Positions 19,641-34,600 of a stretch of DNA of 64,000 nt are shown one piece after another. The notes beneath the pieces were generated by a model. The model saw nothing but the letters and a program-made list of their open reading frames with translations, searched no databases and was not told where the DNA came from. The position numbers were made by a program, and so were the translations under genes. The stretch's first letter is position 1; each line of letters starts with the position of its first letter. Source of the DNA: Crotophaga sulcirostris (lineage: Eukaryota; Chordata; Aves; Cuculiformes; Crotophagidae); contig VYZB01000134.1 in assembly GCA_013397455.1 (NCBI GenBank), positions 727,284 through 791,283 of the forward strand, read 5' to 3'.

Positions 19641-22600
19641 GTACGAGGGAGTCGGGGCGGGATGGGGCAACTCCGTGATTTGTTCATTAACTTCCCTTCA
19701 GGGCGGGTGAGCGCGCGGTGAGCGTTCCCGCGGGCGCAGGGGGCCCTGCCCGCCGTCCCGTGGCTTCTGCCGGGAGGGGGCGGGGCCGTGGTTCCTGGCT
19801 TTTACCCCCTCGTGACTCCATGGAGAAGTTGGCTCGCTCACCTTTCAGGTGTTCGTAGCGGAACGGGAGACCTGCAGAGTTTTTGGTTGGTTGGCTTGAA
19901 AAACCGGTCATCGCTTTTCCATTTTTCCTTTGGTAGCTTAACCCCACCGGCATTAGCTTAGTTCTGCCTTAGAAAAAAAAAAAAAAAAAGTGCACTGACG
20001 TATTTGTGGGAGTTGCAGTTGTTACTGTAGTTGAGCACGGAGAGGTGGCCGGCTGGAAGTGGGTGTTGGCAGTGTTGAGTCTTGGTCAGAAGTTGAAATG
20101 AGGAAATGGAGGAGGGAAAAAAAAACAAACCACCTGAAGTGCACTGACACAGAAAGCCTTCAGCTCCTTGAAGGAAAAGTCAACTGGAGAGGAGAAAAAA
20201 AAGTGCTTAAATGGAAGGATCAAGAGGTTTGCTAAGCTGGAATTGCATTCTGCAACAAATTGGAAATCTATTCTGTGAGCAACCAATAAAAAGCACCATA
20301 AACTAAGGTCTCATAAACATTACAAAATCAATCACTTCTTCTTAAGTTTGATTGTTCTGCACAAAGAGAGCATCCATGCTCTAGAAACCTCAACTGATGT
20401 GTTTATTTTTGTGCCACTCAGAGTAAATCACAACAAAGTGAAGCCGCTGTCGCTCTGATGTTCAGCTGTGTGAGATGGCAGCTGATAGACCTCCTCAGTT
20501 TGCCAAACAAGTCACATTTCTCTTCCCCTGCTATTCCACTAAATACTTTGCTTTTTTCATTCTGTTCTAGGTAAAGTTTTTGCTGCTCCAACATGGGTGC
20601 ATCTCTGCTGACTTGGGATTTATGTTGTTTGCACCCTTCTTTTCCTGTCTGCTTCCGTAGAAACAACTTTGCCTGTTATTTTTAACCATTGCTTTGCTGC
20701 CTCTTTTCCACAGAGGAGTTTACCACCATCAGTGGTCTTAACTGTAATTCTCTACATAACTCATTTTATCCTAGGCTTCTGGCTGTTTTACGGGTGAAGT
20801 GTAGTTCTCTTGTTTTATGGGATGCTGTAGCAGCTAATTCTACCTGAGGCTGCCCAGTGGTCAGGGGGAAGTATAGCTCTGGGTTCCTGAGATGTTTTAT
20901 GCACGTGTATGTATATGACTGTTTCATTATGGAAGAACTGGAGTAGTTTGTGATCATGCCTTAGTAATGAATTGCTTTGACAGGTTTGCTCTTGCAGGAG
21001 AGGAGAGAAGATCCATCCTCTAAAGCAGGGTGTCAAACTCACGGCACCTGCTGTTCTCCTGCTCCTGCAGCGTAATGCACGTCCCACATGCTGAACGTGT
21101 GACCAGCACTGGCAGGAGCACAGGGACAAGGTGCTGGGCTGGATAATACAAAGTGGAGGGCCGGAATTGACCCACAGGCCGTGAGTTTGACACCCATACT
21201 CTAAAGGAAGGATTTGAGAGGAAAGCAGACATTGATCTCAGCAGTCTTTGTAGCTGACAAACGAATTCTTGTTGAAATAGGAATTTCACCATGGTTCAGA
21301 CCTTAGTGTGGATTGGATGGTTTAGGAATAGAAACTGTGCAGGGAAGATAATATTAAGTTTGTGTAGCGTGAAAAAGCCACTGGACTGCAAGTGAGGGTT
21401 ATTGCTAGAAAAGCAAATTGCATTGCAGTCTGTTTCGAAAGCGCAATAGTCCTGTATCAGGCGTATAGCGCGTATGTCCTATAGTCCACACCAGTGATAG
21501 GCCAAAAACTCCTTGCCGAGAAGGAGTTTCCTGAAATGGATATAGTCTTAAAACAGGGACTGTAGCCCACATGGAGGACATACTATTTTTGGTGGGTCGA
21601 TTTTGTGTTTTTTGAACAAGACAGACCTGACCACTCCTCACTGAGCATGCAGAGAAGTGCAAGATGTGTCTCTGCATCTTACACATTAAAGTGGGGATAG
21701 TGGGGCATTTCACTGGTGAAAATAAAATTAGTGTTATGACTTTTCAGTATTTTTTTGCCACTGTCTCTTTACGGTGGCTCAGCACTGCTGAATATGATCT
21801 TAGGTACACCTATGTCCCATGTCATTGTGATGTTACAGTACTTGGCAAACTTTCTTGGTGGCTGAGGAAGGGAGATTCGTCCTTAGACCTACTGTACTCC
21901 TCCTCAGCAGAGAGACACATTTATAATACGCAGCCCAGAATGTTGCTGCAGTAGCTGTTGGACCAGAAGCCCGCCCTTCCCTGTTGCCAGTTAGTCTGGA
22001 CAATATCCTGTGGTTAAATATCAAGATATTACTGTAAACATTTCCTTTAAAAAAATCTCAGTCTCTTTTCTTTATGTTGTGTCTTTTCTCCTGTTTGTCA
22101 TGGAGAGAAAGTAAGCCAAAATACTTTTGAAATAAACTAATTGTTTGTTAGGATAGACTCTCTTCAGTCTCACAGCATTTTTTACATAGAATAGCCTATG
22201 ACAGATTACACACAGAGGCACAAATGAGTATCAGCAGACTTAAATCTGAAGTGTAAAATGGACCTAGAATAAATTATTTGGTTTGGTTTGGTTTTAGCAT
22301 TTCAGTAGAAATACTCAACTGTGGTACTTATCATCTAAAAGTTCTGAGCATCCCTTGTCAAAAACCCATGTGTCTTATTCTCCTGCTAAAGCTACCTTTT
22401 TTACTTTTAGCAATTCTGTGATTTATTCATTAACTTTCAACTACAAATAGAATCTTGAGTTCAGTTAATAAGCATAGTATTTTCTCAAAATGTAAGTGTT
22501 GTGGTTTGGTTGAAATATATGCTATCAGTATCGAAAATATCTCAGTCCCTCAAAACTTCTGTCAAGGTAAGATCTTTAGCCTGAGTAAGTGGAAAGTTTG

Positions 22601-25600
22601 ATTGTGAGAAGATCAATAAAGCTGAAATAATCATTGGAATAAAGAGTTATCTTAATAGAAACCCAGTGCATCATGCCAAAACAGTATGTTTCACATTACT
22701 TAATATATTGTAAATATCCAATGCAGTGGGGGCAGGGAAGAGGTAAAAATGCAACTTTGGTCTGCTTCTGTTATGTATTTGTAAATCTGCAGGTCAAAAG
22801 AAGTGAGGAAAGGAGGGTTTTTTTCTAAGCTCCATTACATAAATTATTATTCAGTGCAACATGTACATAAGAAACTGTTTTCTTACCATTTTAAACTAAA
22901 CCCAAACTGTTCTTGAATAAGAGATGTCACAACAAATACAGGAGATTCCAGCTAGCTTTTTCTGTGAGTATTGAATTCCAACTGAAAAAGCAAATACAGC
23001 TTTCCTATTTGGTATGTATTGCTTTTAAAAAGTATTTTGGTTAGTTAGATCACTTTACGTGTGTCACAGGGTAGAAAATTTGCATTCGTTCTGTGAACTG
23101 TCTCAATAACCGAGTAATTAAAAGATGTTATGTAGCTGAGATGAGTCAGTCTAAAACTTCTTGTATGGAGTAGGCACCAGTGCATGGCCGGAGATGGCTG
23201 TTCCTCTCTTCCCCCCCACCCCCTTCCATGCTTTTCATATGAGCTGATATGTATGGTATGTATTTATACAGCTTGTATATTCCATTCTAGGAACTTATTT
23301 GTGTGTCCAGGTAGGTCATCTGACACTTGTCTGTGAAATGGCTATGCTCCAGATATAGGTCACTCTTGGTACTCCAGATGTACGCCATTCACATGCCCCA
23401 TAAGATTAAGAAAGAAGAAAAAGGGTAAGGTTTTGGGCCACCATGATAATGGGAATGGTCTGAAGACAGGTCTTTGCCTGTAACAGAAGTTTTCAGCAGA
23501 AAATTGGTAAGAACCAAGGGATCATGTAAGTCTTATGGACAGGTTGGATCCAGCCTGTGGACCTCAAACTATTTCTGCATGGCTAGATTGATTTAATCTC
23601 TCCTTGGAAGGCTATCAAAACTGTCGGTATAGTGTAGAGAGATGTGTAGAGATGTGCATTTGATGCACATCATGTATGTTAATAGACTATTTTTATAGTT
23701 AGACTGTACTGTTGCTCTGTGTAGAGGGCTGAAAAGTCTACCTACCTTCCAACTTCTGAAAAAACCTGGAGACGTAATTAGTAATACAGAATTCATGTTA
23801 ATTGCATACATTAGGGTGCAGCCGTTACTCCTCACAGTAAATTACAGGTGGACAGAGGATTTTCATCTATATTAATTGCATTTTAAACAAAATTTACATG
23901 CTATTAAAATATAATAGTGTTTGTGTTTTGGAAATGATACAGTTTCAGCAATAAAACTAGACCTCACTATGACTAAACAAGATTTAAAATCTTGCAGGTG
24001 GACCACATGAGTAATTTCAGTAGATACCAATTGATAAGTACAGTATTGAAGCAGATGGCAAAATTTATAACACACATTTTCAACTTTACTGATTTGCATC
24101 TTTAAAGTGTATTCCTGCCAAGCAAAATACATTTGTAATTTATTAGACTTTTTTTCCTGCAGATCTGGCTTATGCATTATTCTGTTGAGCTATTCATCAG
24201 AAAACTCAGCAGGGCTGCAAACTCATTTTTTTATGAGATCTGCCAACCTGTTTTTGCAGAGAACTGATCTAAGGTGGTGATTTCATTAAGATACTTATTC
24301 CCCAGTTCTCTGTGTAGAAGACTTTTCCAAATTCATCAGAGCTAAAAACTTGCTTTCAGCAGCTGCCAGAGATGTTCCTGGAGTCTTAAATTGATCTAGT
24401 TTTGCCTTGGCATATCCTGTTCAGCCAGTCATGGAATGCTTGTACAAAAGCTGCCATTTGTGAAATTCTTGGAGGAGACTCCAGCACTAATATTCAGACT
24501 TGATGCATCTTTTAGCTCATTGGCACAACTACTTTCTTTCCACATCTGTTATAATGGCGCTATGCCCACTAATGTGGTGAAATGCCAGTTTCAGTAGGAT
24601 GTACAAACCAGCAAAGATGAATGGTTTGGATGAACTGATGACTCTACAAGATAAAACTTTGTAGTCAATACCAGGATAGGAACTAAATGCAGTGTAAGAA
24701 CATGGGTATATGGTGGCAGAGTACTTATCCTGGTGAAATTGGTCAGATCTGATGGGAAGTGACACGCAGGGAATGTATTGTTATTGGCAGGCACTTGGCA
24801 AGTAATAACGATGCAAGCAATGAACTGTTGAGTTGCTGTGATTCTCTGTAATGTAGTCATTAAAATTTTTTTGAGGCTTTTTTGATTTCTTCAGAAAGGC
24901 AAGTTTGGAGTTTAAGGTCTTCACTACTTCACTACTTATTTTTTATGTTGTTGCATGTTTACCTTGGATGCTTCCCATGATCTGCATCCTGAATGGCATT
25001 AAAAATGCGTAACTAACACTGTTTTAAACATAAGGCAGACATTTGTAAACATTTTCAGATTTTCCTGGTTCTGCTTTCTGAAGACTGTTCTTGTCTGTGC
25101 CACCCTGTGGTAGTTTTCTTACTTTAAAAAAAAAAAAGAAAAACAAAAACCAAAAATTTCTTTTGACATATAAAGGTTTTTGGTTGGGTTTTTTTGGCAT
25201 TCTGGTAGATGGTGAACAGCATTGTAATGCTCTTTAACAGTCTTTCTGAAATGTTGTGGACATATGTGTAAATATACTAACTGTTGTAGGTTCTGGCAAT
25301 GACCGTGCCACCTTTGTGGTGGTTTCTTTAAAAGAAGCCTCTTATCATTTTCAGGAAATACTACTTCTCGCTGTCCTGTAATACCTTCACAACTATTAAA
25401 TGCTGCAAGTTGATCTGCAAATGTCCTGATCACTGGCCTCAGGACAAGGCTGTAAATTGACAGAACTTCTGAAGTGGCCACACTACCTGAGGTGCTTTCC
25501 TGCAGCATTGGAGATGTGGGCGGTATCAGTGGGGTCGTGTGTGAGATTGGTACTTATCATCCTTTTAGATAACTGTTCTGGTTGCTGGTGAGATAGTGTC

Positions 25601-28600
25601 TATAACTACTCTACTGACAACAGATAATCTTAGATTAAATCACTGTTTCAATATGTGTTGTCACACTGGCTGCCATCTGGTTTGAAATGTAGGTTCTTTA
25701 CAGATCTATATTTATGGTGATGGTAGCAGCAGGTGTTCACATACGGAGTTGCTCACTCATGAGGTACTACAGCTTCATGACAGAGAACTAGGAAGATGCT
25801 TTATTCAGTTTTGACTTTCCATGTTTCTGTATGTTTCCTCACTGAGAATGACGAGACACTGCCTAAACCATCCAGCTGGCAGGTACTTTGAGAAACTAGT
25901 GGCAAAGCAGCCATTAAATTAGTTAAATTGTGTTGCTGGTAAGATTGTTTCCAGTCTTGTTCTTCTCTGTGGCTCCCAGCCTTACAATATGCTATGGCTA
26001 TTCCTGTTTTATTCATATTTCTGCAGTCTAGCCTTTAAAACTCTGAAGTTTGCTTTTTGGGTGGTGTGTTTGTTTTTCAAATTGAAAAATTAGTGGTGGC
26101 TGAAAAGGAAATACATTGTTTCTTATCTCAGTTTCTCTTTAAGCCACAGCACAGCTACGCTTGTAGCCAGATAGTTTCAGTGTCCCTTGGAATAATAGTT
26201 CAGTCCTATGTTGTGTTGTGAGTTGGCAATAAATGTCGGTACTGTTGTAATGGAAGAGGGTGGCGATACTGAACAGCACCACAAGATGTCATTCTAACAG
26301 AATGGTACAGAATGGAACACGGTGCAACTCAGATTTCCTAATTTCCTGCTAGGGGAACACCCCAGATCAACAGCAGAATTAACTAAAATTGCAGAATGTA
26401 TTCACTGCGGTGTTAGCTTCCATGTTATATGACTCTGAAATCAATTTACAGTTCCTTTTTAAGTGTTAAGTTGAAATCTGTTCAGAATTTGCACAATAGC
26501 CTGAGCTAGAATAGCCAGTTTATTTTAAAGATTTTACAGTGCCAGTAAAATGTAAAAACCTATTTTGCTTTCTTTTTTCCTTTTTTCTTTTTTTTTCTTT
26601 TATTTTTTATTTAATTGGGGGGAGGAGGGGGGGAGGGAAGGACTCATGGGACCTTCCATAGGACTTTGTTTCTGCTAAGGTGTCAAGACCAAAGGTCAAG
26701 TTGCCCTTTCAACGTGGGTTTTCTTCTTCAGGCCTGGTAACATTTGCAGTATTTCGGCCTTCACATTGTAACAGTTTGCTGTGCTGCAGGGAAAAAAAGT
26801 AAATCTTACTATGCTGTGAATCAAGTGTGTCCTCCAGACTGAAGACTCTGAATGCAAGATCAATGCAGTTGATATTGTGTAACTGAAAGTATGCAGTTGA
26901 TGGAGAACTTAAAACAAGAAATGCATTATTAAAATTCTATTGAATGGCGCTTTGTTCTTGTTCTGTAACAAGTGATTTTGTACTATCAGAACTAGTGATC
27001 TTGCTTCTTCCCCTGCTGTAGATTTGATTGCCCATTCCTGTATCTTAGCTTGCAGTAACACAGTGCTGTACTTGCATGTGAACAGCCTCTGTTTCACCAT
27101 GAGTTTCTCCCCATTTTCTTAGATGTGATTAAATCTGTTCCCATCCCTGAGGCATGCAGGTAGCATGGGAAATTCATAATTAAATTCTTATTTCATAAAC
27201 CAGCAGACTGATAAACTTCCAGGAGCAAATATTTTGTAGCTAAAAAAATATTGTTGAGTTGCCAACTGGGCTTCAGTTGCAGTGTTGATACTTACGAAAC
27301 TTCTGCTTTTTAAAAAGAAAGCCTTATGATTAATAGGTAGCTTCTTCCACTAACTGGGTACATTAGAACTGTAGCAAGTGCTGACAATTTATGGGCTTTA
27401 TCTTATGGTGTTGCTAAAAAGAATAGGAGATGTATGAAAAATGTATATCATACCAGGGTGAGGTAGGTGCTTTCTTGACAACAGTTGTTCAGCATTTGTA
27501 GGTGCAGTGGCAAATGATATGCCACAGATTATGGATGAGTATTCTAGGGTGATTAGGGGCTTGTGATAGTTCCTGCTAGGGGCCCAGATTTATCACTGGT
27601 GTAGCTGATTTAAACCTCAGTGACGTACAGTTATGCTTACCCTTATTGGTTTTTTGTAAAGGTGCTCAATGGAATCCTGAGCAGAATGTGATTTTTAGTG
27701 GCCAAGTGTGTGCCAACAAGAGTACAGCATAATCATAGTTGTTCTTTAGTTGCTGTTTGCACTAATCAATGTGGAGAGTAATGGTCAGGGTCCTTTCTGG
27801 CTGTTAAAATAGTTCAGCAGTATGTTCTCTTGACTGTCAAGATCTAGTTTGTTTCCCTGTCCCTCTCCTTCACACACACAGCCCCCTTCCCCCCCTGTTT
27901 TGGAGTGTTGGGGTGGAGTTTTTGTAAGGTTGGTTAATTTTATTTTTAATGGCAGGAGAGCAGAGGGAGCTAGAGGGAGAATGAGAGCTAGAAAAATCTG
28001 ACGTTTTTTGTTTACTTTCTAACAGTAGCATCTGTAAGATTAGTCCTAACTGGTAGGCCTGTCATAAGTCCTATCATCTCCATACCCCTATTGTATGCAG
28101 AAATGATGCAAAGTCATGTGAAGAAAGCAGTGCTTTGAGGTAGGAAGGTAAAAGTAGTTTATATCTTAAAGGCTGCAATCATAAAATATTAAAATGTAGA
28201 AGAAAGTTAGAAATCATCTTCCTCTGCTTACCATTCAACCAGTGATTTAAGGAGAATGTTTTATTCTAAAGGTGTTTTGCGGTGGCTGTCGTGTATCTTC
28301 ACAGATCTGTACTGTGTGATCCTTGCTATGAGAGAAAGTTAGGGGATAAATTTGCATTTCTAATTTACACTCCCTTAGCTTTCAAATTCTTGTATTGAAG
28401 AATACAGACCTATAGTGGTAAAGATTAAAAAGGCAGCTAAGTACCCATTCCTTAATATATTAATGATTGACTCGTTGCCTTTTTTGGTAGATGCAATGCA
28501 AATAATAACAAATGTATTTCATAGCCTGTTAATGTTGTATATAGATATAATATTTCTATAATCCATACCAGTGCTTTCAACTGGCAACTTTTTAGGGCAA

Positions 28601-31600
28601 CAGAGCCGTATTACGCAGGGGTTACAATACTAGACTGCGAGTCAGGAACTCAGGGAGATCTTGTTGCACTTTTGGATACAGCACTGGGCAGACAGGTGGT
28701 AGTTGCCTTGTTTTCTTCTTTTTCCCTCTCAAAGTCATTTCACTTCTTCTTGCTGTTAGGGAAAATAGGCTCAGAGACAACATATTTACTCTTACGAAGG
28801 TTTTTTTGCACTTGCTGCTGTTGGGATCATTACCATCTTGCTTCATATAGCTCCATGTTATTTGTATATTATCAAATTAGACTTCTTTAAACTTGGTTTT
28901 ATGCTGAAGTATTATTGACTGTATTTCAGTCATCTGTAATACCTACCTAACTCCTTAAGGCTCAAGTTACTCTCAGTTTTAGCATAGAGAGGCAGCTAGA
29001 GGATTGCTTGTATTTTCCTGTGCTCCTGGCAGGTGGACATAAGTGATAAAGAAATTATTTGTCTAACATTGTATACTGAAGAGCTGTCACTTGAAAATAA
29101 CTAATGAGTATAGAAACATGAACAGCAGAGTGAGGATTGGATTTGTGATTCCTCTTTTGAGGAATTTTACTTAAGGTTGAAATTCTTTTAAATCTTCTTA
29201 AAGAAATTTAAATATTCCTATATGGTACAATAAACTATATTATGAAAGTCTGAAGTACGTTTGTCTTTCCTATTGTTCATTGAGGCTGCTGATAAGAGTT
29301 GGTTTTGGAGGAAAATGACCTTTGAAATCTGCATAGGATATTTGTTTATGGAAGTTAAAACAGCAAGGAGGTAGGTATCCTGTTACTTAGTAAGATTTTC
29401 TTTTTTTGAGTAGAACTCTGTCTCAGCAGGCAAACTTGGTGAGTGCAGTCTCATTGTAACTAATTCTGGCTTTAGCTTAAAACCTCTTTTTCCTCCCTAT
29501 CGGAAATTCTGGGGGAAGTGATAAATCAGAATATATCTAGGTGTTGCATTCACTTTTGAAATCCTGTCTAGGTTTATATGTTGCCCTTCTCTATGTGAAA
29601 GCTCACAGGGTTTGTAAATGGAAAAAGTTTTCAGAGTTCTTTGGAAGATTGCAAGTGTCTCTTCTTGAGTCATTGTTTGCTGTGTATTTTTTAGTACTCG
29701 AGCAACCTAGGCATTACAAAAGGCTTCAAAAAGTCTTTTTTGGTAAACTTTTATAGTCTATAAATGCAGTTAGACTGTGATCTCTTTGCATCTAAAAAAC
29801 CAAGCAGAGTGAGGTTTCTTATAGATGTATCTCCAAAAGAACATGCATATTGATGTAATATTCTTGTTTGAGAATTTTATTTCAGCAGGAAGAAGTGCTT
29901 CGCTGCTGTATTTACCTAATCATCAGGCTATCTTAATCTTATGCCACGTAGAATAGATGTAATACACATCCAAGGCTTTTAATCCTGAGTACTGAGGATA
30001 GCAATTTAAAATCCAGAAAGGCAGCTAAAAATTGCCTTTATTATATGTTTGATTCTCATTGAAATTCAGACCATAATGAAGTGTGCTGTTGGGCTTTTCA
30101 GTGATTTTTATAAGCTTATACTATATTTTAACACAAATATGTTAACCTCAGGCTGTTACATCTGGCCCTCACTGGGTAAAAAGGGAGGAGTGAATGTGTC
30201 ATTGGTTCAAATGGAGCTCTTTTGCTTCAAGACTTCAACCTTCCAGCCAAGGTTCAGCTAATAGCAGATTAAAGTTATGTGGGCTTGCATTACTGTTGGA
30301 ATCTGGTAGATCTTTTACTAAACACTTCATTATACTAAGCCAGAATGTTAACAAATAAAATTTAAAAGTGGGGAAGAAGAAGCAGTGCTTCACCTTAAGT
30401 TCCTGAATTAATGCAAAAATATAAAAATGGCATTCTGTTTTCATTTTTTACTTTGTTTTTAACTGGTGCTTTACTGTGCTTCTGCCGTAGAAATGAAGAC
30501 TTAAAACAAATGTTGGAAAGCAGTAAGGATTCTGCAAAGCTGGATGCTATGAAAAGGATTGTTGGGGTATGTGATTTTTTTATTATTATTTTTAATTGTT
30601 AGCGTATATTTTTATTATTATGTTTAATTCTTGGATGTGGATACTTTTTTTTGCTTTACAGATCCTGTACTTAGTCATCACCTGAACCTCTAAATGGTGT
30701 TTAAAAATTACTGTGAAGTCCTAAATTTGGAATTTTGTGTAGAAAATCATATATCAAAATATATCCACCTCACTGCCCAGGGAGGTGGTTGAGTTACCAT
30801 CTCTGGAGGTGTTTAAAAGACGAGTAGATGAGTTTCTGGGGGACATGGTTTAGCAGAGGACAGGTGTGGTTGGAGTTGATGATCTCAAAGGTCTTTTCCA
30901 ACCGGACAATTCTATGTTCTATGATATACTTCAAAAATATTTATGTAACAGTGTCAATATGCATATAAATAACTATTTTCATAGGGATGCAGAACTGAAC
31001 GGAGCACATTTTTTCATCTGATCTTCCATTTACCAGTTCCAGATTTTTGCCTGTCCCTATTCGTAAGCACTGCACAATGCTGGAAGGGCACTGCTTTCCC
31101 AAATGGCAGCAGGCATCTTCTCTTTCTTGGATATTTTTTCCTTGCTCAGTTTCTGCTGCTTTTCTAAAAGCAGAAACATCCCTCTAGCTCATGAGGTTGA
31201 CCATTACCTGACTGTGAGTTATTTCATTTACTGGACCCTCTGTTTTCAATCTCTTCCGTATTTTCAAAATATTTGCTGTTGCTAGGTGCTTGAACTGTTT
31301 TTCATAATCGACACCTGGTATCAACCTGCAGTTCACATAACAAACTGAAACAATAAGCTTTACAGGCCAGGGTGGGACCTTGCGCAGTTACCATAAGGCT
31401 TTAGAATCATAGAATTGTTCAGGTTAGAAAAGACCTTTAAGGTGGTTAAGTGCAACCCTTAACCTAAAACTGCTAAGTCCAGCACAAAACCATGTCCTGA
31501 AGCACCACATCTACATGTTTTTTAAAACACCTCCAGCGATGGTGACTCGACCACTTCCCTGGGCAGCCTGTTCCAGTGTGGCAACCCTTTTGGTGAACAA

Positions 31601-34600
31601 ATATTTTCTGATGTCCAGTCTAAACCTCCCCTGGCGCAACTTGAGGCAATTTGTTACTTGGGAGAGGAGACCAATACCTGTCTTCTGCAGCCTCTTTTCA
31701 GGTAGTTGTAAGGATAAGGCATCCCTTCAGCCTCCTGTTCTCCAGACTAAACAACTTCAGTTCCCTCAGCCGCTCCTCATATGGCTTGTGCTCCAGACCC
31801 TTCTGCAGCTTCATTGCTCTTTGGATGTGCTCTAGCACTTGAATGTCCTTCTTGTGCTGAGGGGCCCAAAACTGAACACAATATTTGCGGGGCAGCTTCA
31901 CCAGTACGGAGTACAGGGGGACGATCCCTTCCCTGGTCCTACTGGCCACACTGTTTCTGATACAAGCTAGGTCCTTTTTCTTCAGACAGCTTTCGAGCCA
32001 CTCTTCCCCAAGCATTGCATGGGGTTTTGTCCTGCGCCAAAGTGCAGGACCTGGCAGTTAGCCTTGTTGAACTGCTTTTGGCATTGATGTTAAGTGTTCT
32101 TGCTAGGCCCAAAGATGCTTGTGTCTTACCAGTTTTGTGCTTGCTTTTAGAGAGATCTAAGAAATGAGTTGTATTTTCTAGACATGAAAGGCTTCCTCTA
32201 ACCTTATTATTAGAGGAAAAAGGAACCTCATTGTCAGAGGATTGTTTAACATGTTTCACTGGAATGTTCATTTTCACTGATTTTATGTAGGGGAAAAATC
32301 TATGCATGCCAATAGATTTCTTGTTCTTTTAGTAGACTTCAAATGGCTGAACCTTCATTTGTCCATATAGGTATGATGGATAAGTACCAGGAGAACACTA
32401 CTTATGGCTCTTTATGCTACTTCTTTCTCATTTAAGGTGGTTTGTGAACTCTCTTTTGGGAAGAAGGAAATTCATTACAAATAAAACCAAATCTGTCTTG
32501 CAGAGAGTGACTTTTAACAATGTAATTTCAAGCTTAGGTATAGTCCAGTTTTGATCTTTCCACTCCCTCTTTTTACATGAAGGTGCCTAAGCCTAACTTC
32601 AACCAAAAAATGTATGTGTGACTTAACATTGCCTTTTTTTCAGTCAGTATGGAGGGTTTCTTCCTTACGTGCCATACCATAAAATAATTGCAGTCTTTGG
32701 ACAATTATGAGCAACACTGCTGGTTTAGAAATAAATTTTAACTGTATACAGACCCAAGTTTATTCCATATGCGTAATAGCTGTTATTTCTTTTAAAACGT
32801 GCGCTGATCTTGCAACAGCCAAGATATTCTTGTTACTAGGTCTTGAAACCTGTCTGAACGTCTCATCTGGGAAAAAAAATCTCAGTGAAGATCTCAGAGC
32901 ACAGATTTAGGAAACAAATTCACATGCCTAATTTCCTATGTCTCTCTGTTCCTGTCATGAAGAAAAACCCAAATGAACCACTTTAGTGCACCCTAACATT
33001 ATGTAGCACTTATTCTAGAATGAAGGTTTCTGTCTGTGCAGGAACTCCAGGTATATAAGACAACACAACTGAAGAATGTCTAGGCACAGCAACAAAAATG
33101 ACTTTATAGACCTTAGTCTTGGAAAGAACCGTTTAGTTCCTTCAGGTTAATGATCCATGGGATAAGGAGGATTTACGCTAATCATTAGGACCTAATGAGT
33201 CAAAATACAGTCTTTTAAAAGACCCTAAATACATATTTACATGGTACACTGGAAGTATTACGGTTGATCAGTTAAATAATGCAAGTAATGCATAGAGTCA
33301 TACTGTTACAGCATATCAGGAAAGTCTAAGGATCTTCCCTATTTTTGAATAACGTAGCCTCTGTTGCATCCAGATGAGATGACTAAAAATATTTTATTCT
33401 ATGATACTTCTTTGCAGTCCATCTTGCTACTAAGTTCTATTTGAATCCAGTCATTACGAATCTGGCATTTATTACAATGTCCTGATAGCAGTGGTTTAAT
33501 TTAGATTCTTAGTTAAAACACCTTGAAATGCATACAGTGTGCCTGCTTCTTAGTTTGTCACTTCATGTGCTTTAATATATTTGGAAGAAATAGCTTAAGT
33601 TGTTAAGTTGGTTAAATTGAAATGTCATGCTGGACAGCTGCTCTTAAACCCTTTCGAAAGGCTCACTCAGAAATAACTTGAACTGCATCTACTTTCTTTC
33701 TTCTTCTAGTGTAATTTTTCTACCTTCTCTGAATATACAATTTGTCAAAGTATTGCCTGATCTTATGTTTTCTTGCTTTTGTTGCGTGAGATCCTAGATT
33801 TTATGCCCTTAATGTATTTTATCAATGAAATACACAGACAGACCTGTGAGTTAGGAATGTGAAGTTTAATCAGCTGTATAATGTTGAGTAATGGTGGGAA
33901 TGTGAGATGGTTACGAACAGCAGTAACTACAGTTGCAAAACTCATGTTCCTGTGTTGGATCTCTTCATACTTGCTTGCCTTAGTGAGCTCTTGTCCTTTC
34001 TGATTGGCTTGATGTGTAACTGCCTGGATACTGCCCTTTACTATAGCTGGGGATAGTCTGCGTCTGTATTCAGAAGCACTGTAACTTGATATAATGTGTT
34101 CATGAAATTCCAGGTTTTGCAGCTTGGATTTGAAGTACTGGTAGACATTCTGCTGGAATTAGATCCAAGAAATAAGACAGTTGTGCAGTTGTAGTATATA
34201 TATCGAAGTGTTTTATTCCTTCTGGTGTACTTGGTTTCTTATAACTAACTTCCTCCTTAAGCTGTTCATACAAGGGCTAAAGCTAAACTGAGGTTTTGTT
34301 GGCTTACTTTTTAGTGAGACAATTTTGTTGTTTACTACATGCTGTAGTTTCAGATTTCTCTGAGATCTAATATGTAAACTTTCTTCTTTTTGGAAAAAAA
34401 AAATCACAGTAGGTTGATTGATCTTGCTTTTACAATTTTTTTTTGTGCTATATATAAGGCCTTTTGTGTTTCACTTGCTATGGAAAACAGCCTTACTTTT
34501 TTTTTAAGTGCAATGTGTATTTATTTTCCTCCTTGGTTCTGTTGCACAGCAAGTGTGTGCCATGGAATAGAAACAGGACTTAAACATTTATAACCTCTCC

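Larger units (their letters stand above)
19641..30490 (+). other. AP3B1: AP3B1 intron 1 (10.85 kb, phase 2)
   Basis: GTACGA ... CTGCCGTAG. The 5' end is still CpG island, to about 19850. It contains an A19 run (19972-19989), a hAT-type MITE (21026-21198), an unidentified CpG-bearing segment (about 21361-21720), a T-run/G-run block (26571-26637) and a MIR-like SINE (about 28600-28780). No other gene was recognised. Confidence 0.9.
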
